DNA from: Bacillota bacterium | Lineage (GTDB): Bacteria > Bacillota > Bacilli > Paenibacillales > NBRC-103111 | DNA length: 64,000 bases | Direction: 5' to 3' | Assembly (NCBI GenBank): GCA_023388055.1 | Contig: JAEWGW010000027.1 | Span: 1 to 64,000 of the forward strand | Shown here: positions 53,905 through 62,090 of the stretch, piece after piece | Layout: each line of letters starts with the position of its first letter | Position numbering within the stretch: the stretch's first letter is position 1 | The notes under the pieces: model-generated | The model's database searches: none | What the model was told of the DNA's origin: nothing | What the model saw: only the letters and a program-made list of their open reading frames with translations | Made by a program: the position numbers and the translations under genes

Positions 53905-54363
53905 ATGAAGGCGGAATACATAAATCCATTTCTGGAATCTGCCAGTATTGTGCTGGAACAGATGATATGCGTGCGCCCGACCACGGGGGAGCTCGGCATT
54001 AAAGATGTGAAGCTTGCCGACAAATACATATGGATTCAGATTGGGCTTACCGGCCAAATGCAAGGGGATATCGTGTTTGGGCTTCATGAATCGGTTGCGC
54101 TGAAGCTGGTTTCGGCGATGATGGGCGGATTCGAGATTACGGAAATTGACGAAATGAGCAAAAGCGCCATTTCCGAGCTGGGCAATATGATCAGCGGCAA
54201 TGCCAGCACCATTCTGTTTAATCAGGGAGTGAAGGTGGACATTACGCCTCCGGTGGTGCTGCAATCGGCCAGTCATGCAGGCTTTACCGCCAAGAAGGCT
54301 CTTACCATTCCGCTGATTATCAACGGTATCGGAGAGATGGATATTCAAGTGTTGATTTCCTGA
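53905..54363 (+). CDS. CheX-like chemotaxis phosphatase
   Basis: 152 aa. The CheC/CheX phosphatase signature is present as SAISELGNMISGNAS (Glu and Asn that position water on CheY-P). CheX proteins are dimeric and dephosphorylate CheY or related receivers. AGGAGG precedes the ATG. A promoter is likely just upstream (TTGAAA at 53800, TATACT at 53825, 19-nt spacer). No chemotaxis or flagellar gene lies in the window, so it is an orphan. Confidence 0.88.
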   Translation: MKAEYINPFLESASIVLEQMICVRPTTGELGIKDVKLADKYIWIQIGLTGQMQGDIVFGLHESVALKLVSAMMGGFEITEIDEMSKSAISELGNMISGNASTILFNQGVKVDITPPVVLQSASHAGFTAKKALTIPLIINGIGEMDIQVLIS

Positions 54364-54388
54364 TCGGATAGGAGGGACGATTGATACA

Positions 54389-55174
54389 ATGAAGGGAATC
54401 TCCCTGGACGGAGCGGTAGCTGTCATTACCGGTGCCTCCGGCGGACTCGGTTCCGTCCTGGCGGCGGAGCTGGTCAGCAGGGGCTCTTATGTTGTGCTCG
54501 CAGGACGTTCTCCGGAGAGGCTTAGTCTTTTGGCAGACAAGCTGGGGGAACGGGCGTCCTGGATGGCGATGGATATCACCTCTTTTGAGAGCATACAGGC
54601 AGCCGTTTCGGATATTATGTCGATACAGGGGCGTATCGACGTATGGATCAACAATGCCGGCTTTGGAATGTTTGAGAGGGCGGATGAGGCGCCTCTTGAG
54701 CATTTTGAAGCGATGATGGACGTGAATTATATGGGGACGGTCCGCTGCACCAAGGCCGTGCTTCCTTATATGCAGAAGGCGGGCAAAGGGCAGATTGTCA
54801 ATATTGCCTCCCTCGCCGGCAAAATCGGCACCGCCAAGGGCAGCGGCTATTGCGCCTCCAAACATGCGGTGCTGGGTTTCACCGACAGCCTGCGACAGGA
54901 GCTGGCAGGAACGGGGATTACGGTCACGGCCATTAATCCCGGGCCCATCGACACTCCTTTTTTTGACCAGGCTGATCCGGAGGGCCATTACGTGAAGAAT
55001 ATCCGGTGGATGATGCTGCGTCCGGAGCAGGTAGCCCGCAAAACAGCGGAGGCGATTGCTAAGGGCCGCAAGGAAGCGGATCTTCCGTTTTTTCCGGCTG
55101 CGGGAGCGCGCATTCTCCAGCTTTTTCCCCGTCTGGCCGATGGTCTGGTGGGGCGTCTGATGAACAAAAAATAA
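54389..55174 (+). CDS. Short-chain dehydrogenase/reductase
   Basis: 261 aa classical SDR: cofactor motif TGASGGLGSVLAAELVSRG with AGRS after beta-2, NNAGFGMF, NIASLAGKIG and the catalytic Tyr-x-x-x-Lys as YCASKHA, then NPGPIDTPFF. It uses NAD(P)H on an unknown substrate; it resembles the YqjQ group. It starts 26 nt after cheX, probably co-transcribed. Confidence 0.9.
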   Translation: MKGISLDGAVAVITGASGGLGSVLAAELVSRGSYVVLAGRSPERLSLLADKLGERASWMAMDITSFESIQAAVSDIMSIQGRIDVWINNAGFGMFERADEAPLEHFEAMMDVNYMGTVRCTKAVLPYMQKAGKGQIVNIASLAGKIGTAKGSGYCASKHAVLGFTDSLRQELAGTGITVTAINPGPIDTPFFDQADPEGHYVKNIRWMMLRPEQVARKTAEAIAKGRKEADLPFFPAAGARILQLFPRLADGLVGRLMNKK

Positions 55175-55183
55175 GCGGCAACC

Positions 55184-55219
55184 AAGCGCATTCCCCGGGA
55201 GAGCGGGAGTGCGCTTTTT
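55184..55219 (+). terminator. Terminator after the SDR gene
   Basis: AAGCGCATTCCC and GGGAGTGCGCTT arms followed by TTTT. Confidence 0.85.
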
Positions 55220-55348
55220 CCGTCCGGTACCCTGGAAAGCAGAAAGATGGACAAACGGATAAATTTGCATTGTTTCCCGGCGCAACTTCCCCTAATATAA
55301 GATTAAAAGCGACATATGCGTTCAGCAGTTTATCGGAGGTTTTTCTTC

Positions 55349-55933
55349 ATGTCTACATACCTGTCCATGCTGTTCACATCGGATTATATGTCCCTGCCAA
55401 GAGCAACCCAGCAGGAGATTTATAAAGAGTACTATAAACTGGTGTATCCATTGATTTATTTTATTCTAAAGGAATATCCGGCTACGGAGGATGTTATCCA
55501 GGAGTCTTTTTTGCGCACGCTGGAAAAGTCTCACCAACTGCAGGATGTACGGAGACTTGAGGGCTGGCTGCGGATGGTGGCGCGTTCGGTTGCGCTGAAT
55601 TATCTGCGGAAGCTCAAGCGCAACCGGACGGAGCTGGAGACGGACGAGATTTTCAGCAGCAGCGGGACCCCTGCGGGGATCGTCCGCCCTTCCCTGGAGG
55701 AAGAGGTGGAAGTGAATTTGATGAAGGAGGATATCCGCAAATATCTGGACCTTCTGAAGCCGGAGTACCGCCAATTAATTGAGATGCGCTGGTACAGCAA
55801 TTTGAGCTACCGGGAAATGGCCGCTGCTTTGGGCACAACCGAGAATGTGGTACGGCAGAAGCTTTACCGGGCCAGAGAAACAGTCCGGGACAAGCTGAAG
55901 GAAAATTGGGATGGTGTGCGGATCAGACAATAG
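55349..55933 (+). CDS. ECF-like RNA polymerase sigma factor
   Basis: 194 aa: region 2 with ATEDVIQESFLRTLEK and RRLEGWLRMVARSVALNYLRK, region 4 with LLKPEYRQLIEMRWYSNLSYREMAAALG and ENVVRQKLYRARETVRDKL. ATG at 55349 with GGAGG 9 nt upstream; 11 more codons are open. No anti-sigma gene follows, since the next gene is a helicase. No convincing autoregulated ECF promoter was found upstream. Confidence 0.88.
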   Translation: MSTYLSMLFTSDYMSLPRATQQEIYKEYYKLVYPLIYFILKEYPATEDVIQESFLRTLEKSHQLQDVRRLEGWLRMVARSVALNYLRKLKRNRTELETDEIFSSSGTPAGIVRPSLEEEVEVNLMKEDIRKYLDLLKPEYRQLIEMRWYSNLSYREMAAALGTTENVVRQKLYRARETVRDKLKENWDGVRIRQ

Positions 55934-56023
55934 GGGCCTGCAGGGTTGGACTTTTGGTCCCGGGGCATCCTATAATGGAGTAATGCCGTCAGGCGCCATC
56001 CTTGAAGCATAAAGGAGTTTTAT

Positions 56024-57523
56024 ATGACCATTCATACATTCGAGGCCTTATCTCTTCGCAAGGCCTTGATTCAAAATGTGCACAGCATGAATATAACCGA
56101 ACCTACCCCCATTCAACGGGAAGCGATTCCAGTGCTTCTGGAAGGCCGGGACCTGATTGCCCAATCCCAGACCGGCTCCGGCAAAACACTGGCTTACGCC
56201 CTTCCCGTGCTGGAACGGATTGACCCAGCCCTGAAGAAGCAGCAGGCGCTGATTCTGGTCCCTACCCGCGAGCTGGGAGCCCAGATCTTCCGGGTGATGG
56301 AGCAGGCGGCCAAGGATACTGGGGTGGAGGCCCAGCTGTTAATCGGCGGCGCTTCTATCAGCAGACAAATTGACCGGCTGCGGCTTCATCCCCAGGTGGT
56401 GATCGGCACCCCCGGACGGGTGCTGGAGCTGATCAAGCTGCGGAAGCTGTCCATGCACCATGTCAAAACCATTATCGTGGACGAAGCGGACCATATCTTC
56501 GAGCAGGGAGAGGGCCGTGAGGTGGAAACGGTGATCAAAAGCGCCATGCGGGACCGGCAGCTTTGTTTCTTCTCGGCGACCATTCCCGATCCGGTCCGTT
56601 ATCTGGCAGACCGCTGGATGCAGGACCCGGTTTCGGTGCAGATCGAACCCGAACAAAAAACGGCAAGCACACTGGAGCATATCTACGTGGTTACACCTGA
56701 CCGGGAGCGCATTGATACCCTGCGCAGACTGGTCAAGACCTTGGTGCCCCGGTCAGGGATTATCTTTACCAACCAGGTGAACGACATTGGGGAAATTCTG
56801 GCCAAGCTCCAATATGCTGGACTTTCTGTCGAAGGTTTGTATAGTGAGGCGGGAAAGCAGGATAGAGCTAAGGTGATGAAGGATTTCCGGGAAGGCCATC
56901 TGCAGCTGCTGCTGGCTACAGATGTGGCTGCCCGGGGCTTGGATATTCCCGAGGTGACCCATGTGTTCCACTTCGATCTCCCCGTGGATGCGGATCATTA
57001 CGTGCACCGCTCCGGACGGACGGGCCGGATGGGCCGGCAGGGGGTGTCGGTAGCCCTAAGTGCCCCTAACCAGCTGTTTATTTTGGAGAAGTTCTCCAAG
57101 AGCTTGGGCATTGAGTTTGAGAAAAGAGTGCTGTTTGAGGGCCGGCTTGTGCGTGAGAATGAGCTGCCCAAACGTCTTCTTCACCAAGAAGGGAACGGAC
57201 AGACGGGACGCGGCGGACGTGCTCCCGTGGTTGACCGGGCCAGAGGGGCAAGCGAGGCCCGCGGCAGGGCGCCCGAGCTCCGGGAGGAATCCCGGGAGAA
57301 GGGCGGCCGTACTGTTGCCGGGCGACGCCAGGGCTCTGAGGATGGACGTCCTTCCGGGCGCGATTCCGGTGCTGCTGCATCCCCGCGGCGGGATAAGGCT
57401 CCCGGCACCCGCCAGCAGGAGGCTAAGTCCTCAGCCCGCGGCGGCAAGGTGACTCGCAAGGCCGATCAGAAGAATAAAGGGGCGCCGCGCTGGCTTAAGG
57501 AAAAGCGGGGCTCCCAGGAGTAG
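56024..57523 (+). CDS. DEAD-box RNA helicase with basic RG-rich tail
   Basis: 499 aa: Q motif around EPTPIQREAIPVLL, motif I AQSQTGSGKT, Ia PTRELGAQ, II VDEADHIF, III FFSATI, V ATDVAARGLDI and VI YVHRSGRTGRMGR. After about residue 375 comes a roughly 120-residue disordered tail rich in Arg, Gly and Ala, suited to binding RNA. It probably remodels structured RNAs (ribosome assembly, decay or cold response). AAAGGAG precedes the ATG. Confidence 0.94.
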   Translation: MTIHTFEALSLRKALIQNVHSMNITEPTPIQREAIPVLLEGRDLIAQSQTGSGKTLAYALPVLERIDPALKKQQALILVPTRELGAQIFRVMEQAAKDTGVEAQLLIGGASISRQIDRLRLHPQVVIGTPGRVLELIKLRKLSMHHVKTIIVDEADHIFEQGEGREVETVIKSAMRDRQLCFFSATIPDPVRYLADRWMQDPVSVQIEPEQKTASTLEHIYVVTPDRERIDTLRRLVKTLVPRSGIIFTNQVNDIGEILAKLQYAGLSVEGLYSEAGKQDRAKVMKDFREGHLQLLLATDVAARGLDIPEVTHVFHFDLPVDADHYVHRSGRTGRMGRQGVSVALSAPNQLFILEKFSKSLGIEFEKRVLFEGRLVRENELPKRLLHQEGNGQTGRGGRAPVVDRARGASEARGRAPELREESREKGGRTVAGRRQGSEDGRPSGRDSGAAASPRRDKAPGTRQQEAKSSARGGKVTRKADQKNKGAPRWLKEKRGSQE

Positions 57524-57553
57524 GCCGGTCGCCCTGTAGCGGCGGCAAACCAT

Positions 57554-57601
57554 AAAGCGCCAGTGCATTCCCGGTTTCGGGGAAAGACTGGCGCTTTTTT
57601 T
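57554..57601 (+). terminator. Terminator after the helicase gene
   Basis: AAGCGCCAGT and ACTGGCGCTT arms with a 24-nt loop region, then TTTTTTT. Confidence 0.9.
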
Positions 57602-57654
57602 AGTCTCAGCAGGTATTAACGGGGAAGTGGAGTTCTTTTTAGCTGCGGCGAAAA

Positions 57655-57853
57655 TGATAGCGCACAACAAATGTATGCTATTCGCAAAAAAAACGATGAA
57701 ATAAAGCCATTAGCGTACAACAAATGTATGCTATTGCCGATCAAACTCCGCCAAATAGGCAGAATGGGGCGAATAGGATACATTTTATGAATGCTATTTG
57801 AGATATTCGGGGGCGAATAAACAGATAGCATACATTTTATGGCGCTTACATTA
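57655..57853. repeat. Four-tag nested inverted repeat, family 3, copy 2
   Basis: Forward tags ATAGCGCACAACAAATGTATG at about 57657 and TAGCGTACAACAAATGTATG at about 57711; reverse versions at about 57772-57798 and 57824-57852. It matches the less regular copy at 34057-34268. Confidence 0.82.
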
Positions 57854-57883
57854 CGTCAGGCGGGATAGGGCGTGCCGGGTAAC

Positions 57884-57938
57884 AAAGGTATGCAGCCTGC
57901 TTAAAGGTATGCGGCCTGCTTAAAGGTATGCAGCAAGC
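57884..57938. repeat. 19-bp tandem repeat, three copies
   Basis: AAAGGTATGCAGCCTGCTT at 57884-57902, a copy with one change at 57903-57921, and a partial copy at 57922-57938. No gene is present between 57602 and 58020. Confidence 0.88.
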
Positions 57939-57980
57939 CATCAGCCCCGCCAGCACCACCCGAAGGCCTTTCCCACGCCC

Positions 57981-58006
57981 AAAAAAGGCATCCCACTTGG
58001 GATGCC
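57981..58006 (-). terminator. Terminator after the FAD oxidoreductase
   Basis: Minus strand GGCATCCC, loop AAGT, GGGATGCC, then TTTTTT. Confidence 0.9.
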
Positions 58007-58020
58007 CGTTCTCTGTTTTG

Positions 58021-59613
58021 TTACGGCTTACGGGTTTTAACATAGCTCGGGTAGATGATCTTCCCGGTATCCAGCTTGGCGATTTCGTCCGCTGTCCAGC
58101 CGGCGATTTTGTTGGTGCCGGTCACGCCGGACACCTTGATGTTATACTTGCTCTCCAGATACGGATGCAGGGTGCTCCAATCCGTCTCCGTCAGCTCCCG
58201 CAGTTTTTTCTTACCCTGGATTTGGCCCAGGATCACACCGATGGACTCTGCGGCCAAGGAGGTATTGGGCTGAATCCGCGCGCTGCCGTAGGCAATGGCG
58301 GTGGTGCCCACATTTTTTCCGGCCATCAGCACGTTCTCGTAATTCTTCAGCTGGAAGCTGCGCAGAGGCATGCCGTACTTGTCCGGACGTCCCATCTCGA
58401 TCCCCCACTTGTTGGCCTTGAGGCCCTGAAGGTCAAGGGGATATCCGGCGATACTCACATTATCCGGGAACATCCGGGCTCCCAGCACATCGGACACCTT
58501 CAGCACATAATCCGTTTCGTAGTGATTGAATTCCCGGATATACAGATAGTCGGGGAAGCCGTTCAGCTCCGCATTCTCCCATCCGGTCATATTCTTCTTG
58601 AAGTATTGCAGGATCAGGGGGATTTCCTTTTGGCCCAGCTCCTTGGCGGCGGCGATGGAGGCATCGTCGGAGGGGTCCACCTGGTAAATCAGGAAGGCAT
58701 TGATAATGACTTCCCCATCCCGCTGGCTCACTGCATTAAGTCCCCGCAAAAAAACATTGTCGTTAGTAGGCTTGTACCCCTTGGTAACGCCGGTAAGGCC
58801 GATGGCGAAGCTTTCGTTGACGGATTCCTTGTAAGCAGCCTGGAAACGGGTCCAGTCCACATTCTTGAACTTCATCATCATACCCGCGCTCATATATTCA
58901 ATCTGATCCTGGCCGTAGAATTTCTCCAGCCCCGGCAGACGCGTGACCTTCAAGCGGGAAGCCAATGCGGCAAAATCCGAATTTTCTACCCAGTAGGAGG
59001 CAGTCAGCTTCTTTTCACTGCCATCTGCGGTTTTGTAGATGACGGATTGTACGGCTTCTGTTCCCTGTACCCCTGGGGCAGCAGCCACATCCTGTATGGC
59101 GATGCCCGATTCCATGGGAATGCCGTTGGTCAGCTTGGCGTAATAGGTCTGGAATTCGCTCAGCTTCCGGATCCGCCCGGCGCGGAAGCCGTCGAACAGC
59201 TCCTTGGCCCGGCCCTGCACCAGCAGCTTGCCGCTGCCGTCCCGGGTTTCATCCAGGAACAGCATTTCTCCTTGAATCAATTGTCCGCCGGCCTTGGCTC
59301 TGGGGTCAATAATCTTGACGCGTAATCCCTCATCAGCCGCAGCCCGGGCCAGATACATCCCTTCCAGCTCGCTGCCGATAATGGCCACATCCACGGTTTC
59401 CGAAGGAATGGGTGTTTTGGTAGGGGCAGGTGAGGCGGCGGCTGGACTGTGGCTGGATACCGGGGCGGAGCCCGCCGGTGTTTCCGGAGGGGAGGTTTGG
59501 CTGCCCTCCCCGCTGCGGAGCTTCACGTACCCGATGGCGGCGCCTGCCAGAATCACAACGAGAAGGGCAAGCAGCCCCCATTTGGGCAAGGTGGACTTCT
59601 TTTTTCTGCGCAT
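58021..59613 (-). CDS. Membrane-anchored FAD-dependent oxidoreductase
   Basis: 530 aa: basic start (RRKKK), one membrane helix (about 12-32), a Pro/Ser/Thr-rich linker (about 38-72), then an FAD_oxidored-type domain with VDVAIIGSELEGMYLARAAADEG and a C-terminal VLMAGKNVGTTAIAYG. The basic start predicts the flavin domain outside the membrane, which is unusual, as there is no Tat motif to export a folded flavoprotein. ATG at 59613 is preferred (GAGGAG 6 nt upstream); 26 more codons are open. The substrate is unknown. Confidence 0.82.
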   Translation of the reverse strand: MRRKKKSTLPKWGLLALLVVILAGAAIGYVKLRSGEGSQTSPPETPAGSAPVSSHSPAAASPAPTKTPIPSETVDVAIIGSELEGMYLARAAADEGLRVKIIDPRAKAGGQLIQGEMLFLDETRDGSGKLLVQGRAKELFDGFRAGRIRKLSEFQTYYAKLTNGIPMESGIAIQDVAAAPGVQGTEAVQSVIYKTADGSEKKLTASYWVENSDFAALASRLKVTRLPGLEKFYGQDQIEYMSAGMMMKFKNVDWTRFQAAYKESVNESFAIGLTGVTKGYKPTNDNVFLRGLNAVSQRDGEVIINAFLIYQVDPSDDASIAAAKELGQKEIPLILQYFKKNMTGWENAELNGFPDYLYIREFNHYETDYVLKVSDVLGARMFPDNVSIAGYPLDLQGLKANKWGIEMGRPDKYGMPLRSFQLKNYENVLMAGKNVGTTAIAYGSARIQPNTSLAAESIGVILGQIQGKKKLRELTETDWSTLHPYLESKYNIKVSGVTGTNKIAGWTADEIAKLDTGKIIYPSYVKTRKP

Positions 59614-59816
59614 GTACATCTCCTCTTGTGCATATTTGGTTGGGGTTCCTTTACCACTTACCAGTCTAACATGTTCCTCCCACCCCCTCAATCTCTTCTT
59701 GCCACCCGAAACCTTGTAGCATCAATCCCCACTTCGCGAAGCGGTTCTTGGCCAGAACCACAGCAAAGGAGCTGCAAGCCAGTCTCCATAATCCAAAGCG
59801 AGGGAGTGTTTTACGA

Positions 59817-61064
59817 ATGAACACAAAGAAAACGATGAAGGCTATGATTGCTGCAGGACTGGCGGTATCCATGCTGGCGGGAGGCGGCGCCTCCGTGCTG
59901 GCCCATGGCAATGACAAGAGCAACGGAAACGGCAAGGGTCCAGGCAAAACCAATGACAACAAATTTATCAGCCAAACCAAGGACAACTCCAAAACCAATG
60001 GGAACATCAATATTATTCTGAATTTCTCCGATGTAAAAGGGGCTGACGTGGAATGGGCAATGAAATATATTGCCAGCCTGGCGTCCAAACGGGTCTTCGA
60101 AGGGTATGAGGATGGCAGCTTCCAGCCCCGTAAGCCGATCACCCGCATTGAAGCGCTGACGGCGGCTGTCCGTCTGATGGGCCTGCGGGAAAAAGCCGAG
60201 TCCCAGGAGGAAATGAACTCCAACCTGAATTTTAAGGATGCGGATCTGATCAAAAGGCAGTACGGCTGGGCAACCGGTTATGTGGCAGTAGCCGCCGAGA
60301 ATGACCTGTTCCTGGAGACCGACGACAAGATCCAGCCGGAGAAACCGGCCGACCGCTTGTGGGCTACAACACTTCTGGTCAAAGCTCTGAAGCTGGATGC
60401 GGAAGCGAAGGCCAGAATGAACGACAAGCTAACCTTCCGTGATGCCAACCAAATTCCCGCAGGCTCTGTGGGTTATGTAAAGATAGCCTTGGAAAAAGGA
60501 CTCATCGATGGGTATGAGGATAACACCTTCCGTCCGGAACGCCCTGTGACCCGGGCTGAGCTGGCAGCTCTTTTGGACCGCACCGGTGAGCAGCTTCCCG
60601 GCAGTGGCTCTGGACAGGATCAAACGCTGGTAACCGGCAAGCTGACTGCCGTTCCTGCCGGTAACGTGCTTCTGGTAGAGAAGAACGGGCAAACGGTTTC
60701 CATAGCGGTTGATGCCAACGCCTTTATTTACCGCAACGGAACCCGGGTGGCTTTGAATGCCCTGGTGGCCGGCGATACGATGAAAATCCGCACCTACAAT
60801 GGCACTGCCCTTTTTGTGGAGGTGACCAGCGCGGTAACCAATCCGACCTTTAGTGTTATCGGGCTTTATAAGGATATGACCCTGACTGCTGAAGGTAAAA
60901 TTGCCACCATCAAGATTGCCCAGACAGTAAGCGGCTCTGTCCAAGAGGCGGTATATAATGTGGCACCGACGGTTTCCATTACCGGAGGCAGCCTTCCTGC
61001 GGCAGATCGTTTGGTGGAGCTGAAGGGCTCCAACGCCCTGGTAACCGAAATCAAAATCCATTAA
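59817..61064 (+). CDS. Secreted SLH-domain protein
   Basis: 415 aa: signal peptide (about 1-30, ending VLAHG), an Asn/Gly/Lys-rich stretch (31-65), three SLH-like repeats in the N-terminal half (around 70-260, for example FSDVKGADVEWAMKYI, VFEGYEDGSFQPRKPITRIE, GLIDGYEDNTFRPERPVTRAE) and a C-terminal beta-rich half (about 270-415) of unknown kind. The SLH repeats attach it to secondary wall polymer. GAGGGAG lies 10 nt before the ATG. Confidence 0.9.
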   Translation: MNTKKTMKAMIAAGLAVSMLAGGGASVLAHGNDKSNGNGKGPGKTNDNKFISQTKDNSKTNGNINIILNFSDVKGADVEWAMKYIASLASKRVFEGYEDGSFQPRKPITRIEALTAAVRLMGLREKAESQEEMNSNLNFKDADLIKRQYGWATGYVAVAAENDLFLETDDKIQPEKPADRLWATTLLVKALKLDAEAKARMNDKLTFRDANQIPAGSVGYVKIALEKGLIDGYEDNTFRPERPVTRAELAALLDRTGEQLPGSGSGQDQTLVTGKLTAVPAGNVLLVEKNGQTVSIAVDANAFIYRNGTRVALNALVAGDTMKIRTYNGTALFVEVTSAVTNPTFSVIGLYKDMTLTAEGKIATIKIAQTVSGSVQEAVYNVAPTVSITGGSLPAADRLVELKGSNALVTEIKIH

Positions 61065-61166
61065 TTCCGCTACCGCATCCATATATTCCGCGCTTGCATG
61101 CGCCTCCGATAACCGCTAAAGTAAGAAAAGCAATGATTGAGCTTACGAGCGGAGGAGAGGGCTTGC

Positions 61167-61973
61167 ATGCCGGATCAAAAAGAACATTCCAGCGCCAATG
61201 AGAAGGCGTGGAATAACAGTACCTATGAGGCCTGGATCAGCCGCTTCGGCTCTGTTGAGCAGGCAGCGGCGCGGATTAAAGCGAATCCCGCCGGCCGGCT
61301 GAAGGGCCTGTATGGGTACATGGGAGATATAAACGGGAAAAAGGCTATAAACCTGCTGGGCTCCCACGGGTCCAAGGCCATCGCGATGGCATTATTGGGC
61401 GCAGCCTCCACGGTGGTGGATATATCCGAGCAGAATGCCCGGTTTGCCCGGGAGCTGGCCCGTGAAGCCGGAGTCCCTTTGCATTATGTGGTATCCGATG
61501 TGCTGGAGCTGCCCCGGGAGGAAATAAGCGGTGACTATGATCTGGTGCTGATGGAAGGGGGAATCCTCCATTATTTTACCGATCTTGAGCCACTGATGAG
61601 GCTGGTTGGGGGACTTCTGAAGCCGGGAGGAAGGCTGGTGCTCCAGGATTTCCATCCCGTCACCATGAAGCTCATCACCTCCAGGGGGACCACCGCTAAC
61701 ATCCGCAAGCATAAGGTGACGGGGGATTATTTCGATACCTCCATCAAAGAGGTGGATGTGGCCTACGGCAAATTTTTGCCGGAGGAGGAGCAGGCTCAGC
61801 TGCCCAAGGCCAAGGTCCGTTATTGGAACCTTGGGGAAATTGTCACGGCAGCAGCCCAATCGGGGCTGATCATCCGCCATCTGGTGGAGGAGCCCAACCA
61901 GTCCTCGGAGGTATTCGACAAAGGCATCCCCAAAATGTTCACATTGGTGGCGGACAAACCGGCCACCCCGTAA
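61167..61973 (+). CDS. Class I SAM-dependent methyltransferase
   Basis: 268 aa. SAM-binding core: AMALLGAASTVVDISEQNARF (motif I and acidic end of beta-2), YVVSDVLELP and LVLMEGGILHYFTD, then GGRLVLQDFHPV. The target may be a small molecule. ATG at 61167 with GGAGGAGAGG upstream; 10 more codons are open. It stands alone with a terminator after it. Confidence 0.87.
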   Translation: MPDQKEHSSANEKAWNNSTYEAWISRFGSVEQAAARIKANPAGRLKGLYGYMGDINGKKAINLLGSHGSKAIAMALLGAASTVVDISEQNARFARELAREAGVPLHYVVSDVLELPREEISGDYDLVLMEGGILHYFTDLEPLMRLVGGLLKPGGRLVLQDFHPVTMKLITSRGTTANIRKHKVTGDYFDTSIKEVDVAYGKFLPEEEQAQLPKAKVRYWNLGEIVTAAAQSGLIIRHLVEEPNQSSEVFDKGIPKMFTLVADKPATP

Positions 61974-62003
61974 AGCAGCCTCCTTCGGGAGGTTGTTTTT
62001 TCG
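61974..62003 (+). terminator. Terminator after the methyltransferase
   Basis: AGCAGCCTCC and GGGAGGTTGT arms with a TTC loop, then TTTTTT. Confidence 0.85.
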
Positions 62004-62026
62004 GTTTTGTCCAGGGAAACAATAAA

Positions 62027-62073
62027 AAAACCGTCTGAACCTTCGCTCAAAGCGAGGATCTGGACGGTTTTTT
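62027..62073. terminator. Bidirectional terminator
   Basis: AAAACCGTC and GACGGTTTT arms with runs of A and T on both sides, between the methyltransferase and the aminotransferase genes. It mainly serves the minus-strand gene. Confidence 0.85.
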
Positions 62074-62090
62074 ATCGATTAGATAGTTCC

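Noticed and set aside
55270..55348. ECF-type autoregulated promoter before the sigma gene
   Set aside because: GCAAC and CGAC are present but about 23 nt apart, too far for the usual ECF spacing.
57928..59325. 465-codon plus-strand frame opposite the FAD oxidoreductase
   Set aside because: No ribosome site or known motif; the minus-strand gene has clear FAD and C-terminal motifs and its own terminator.
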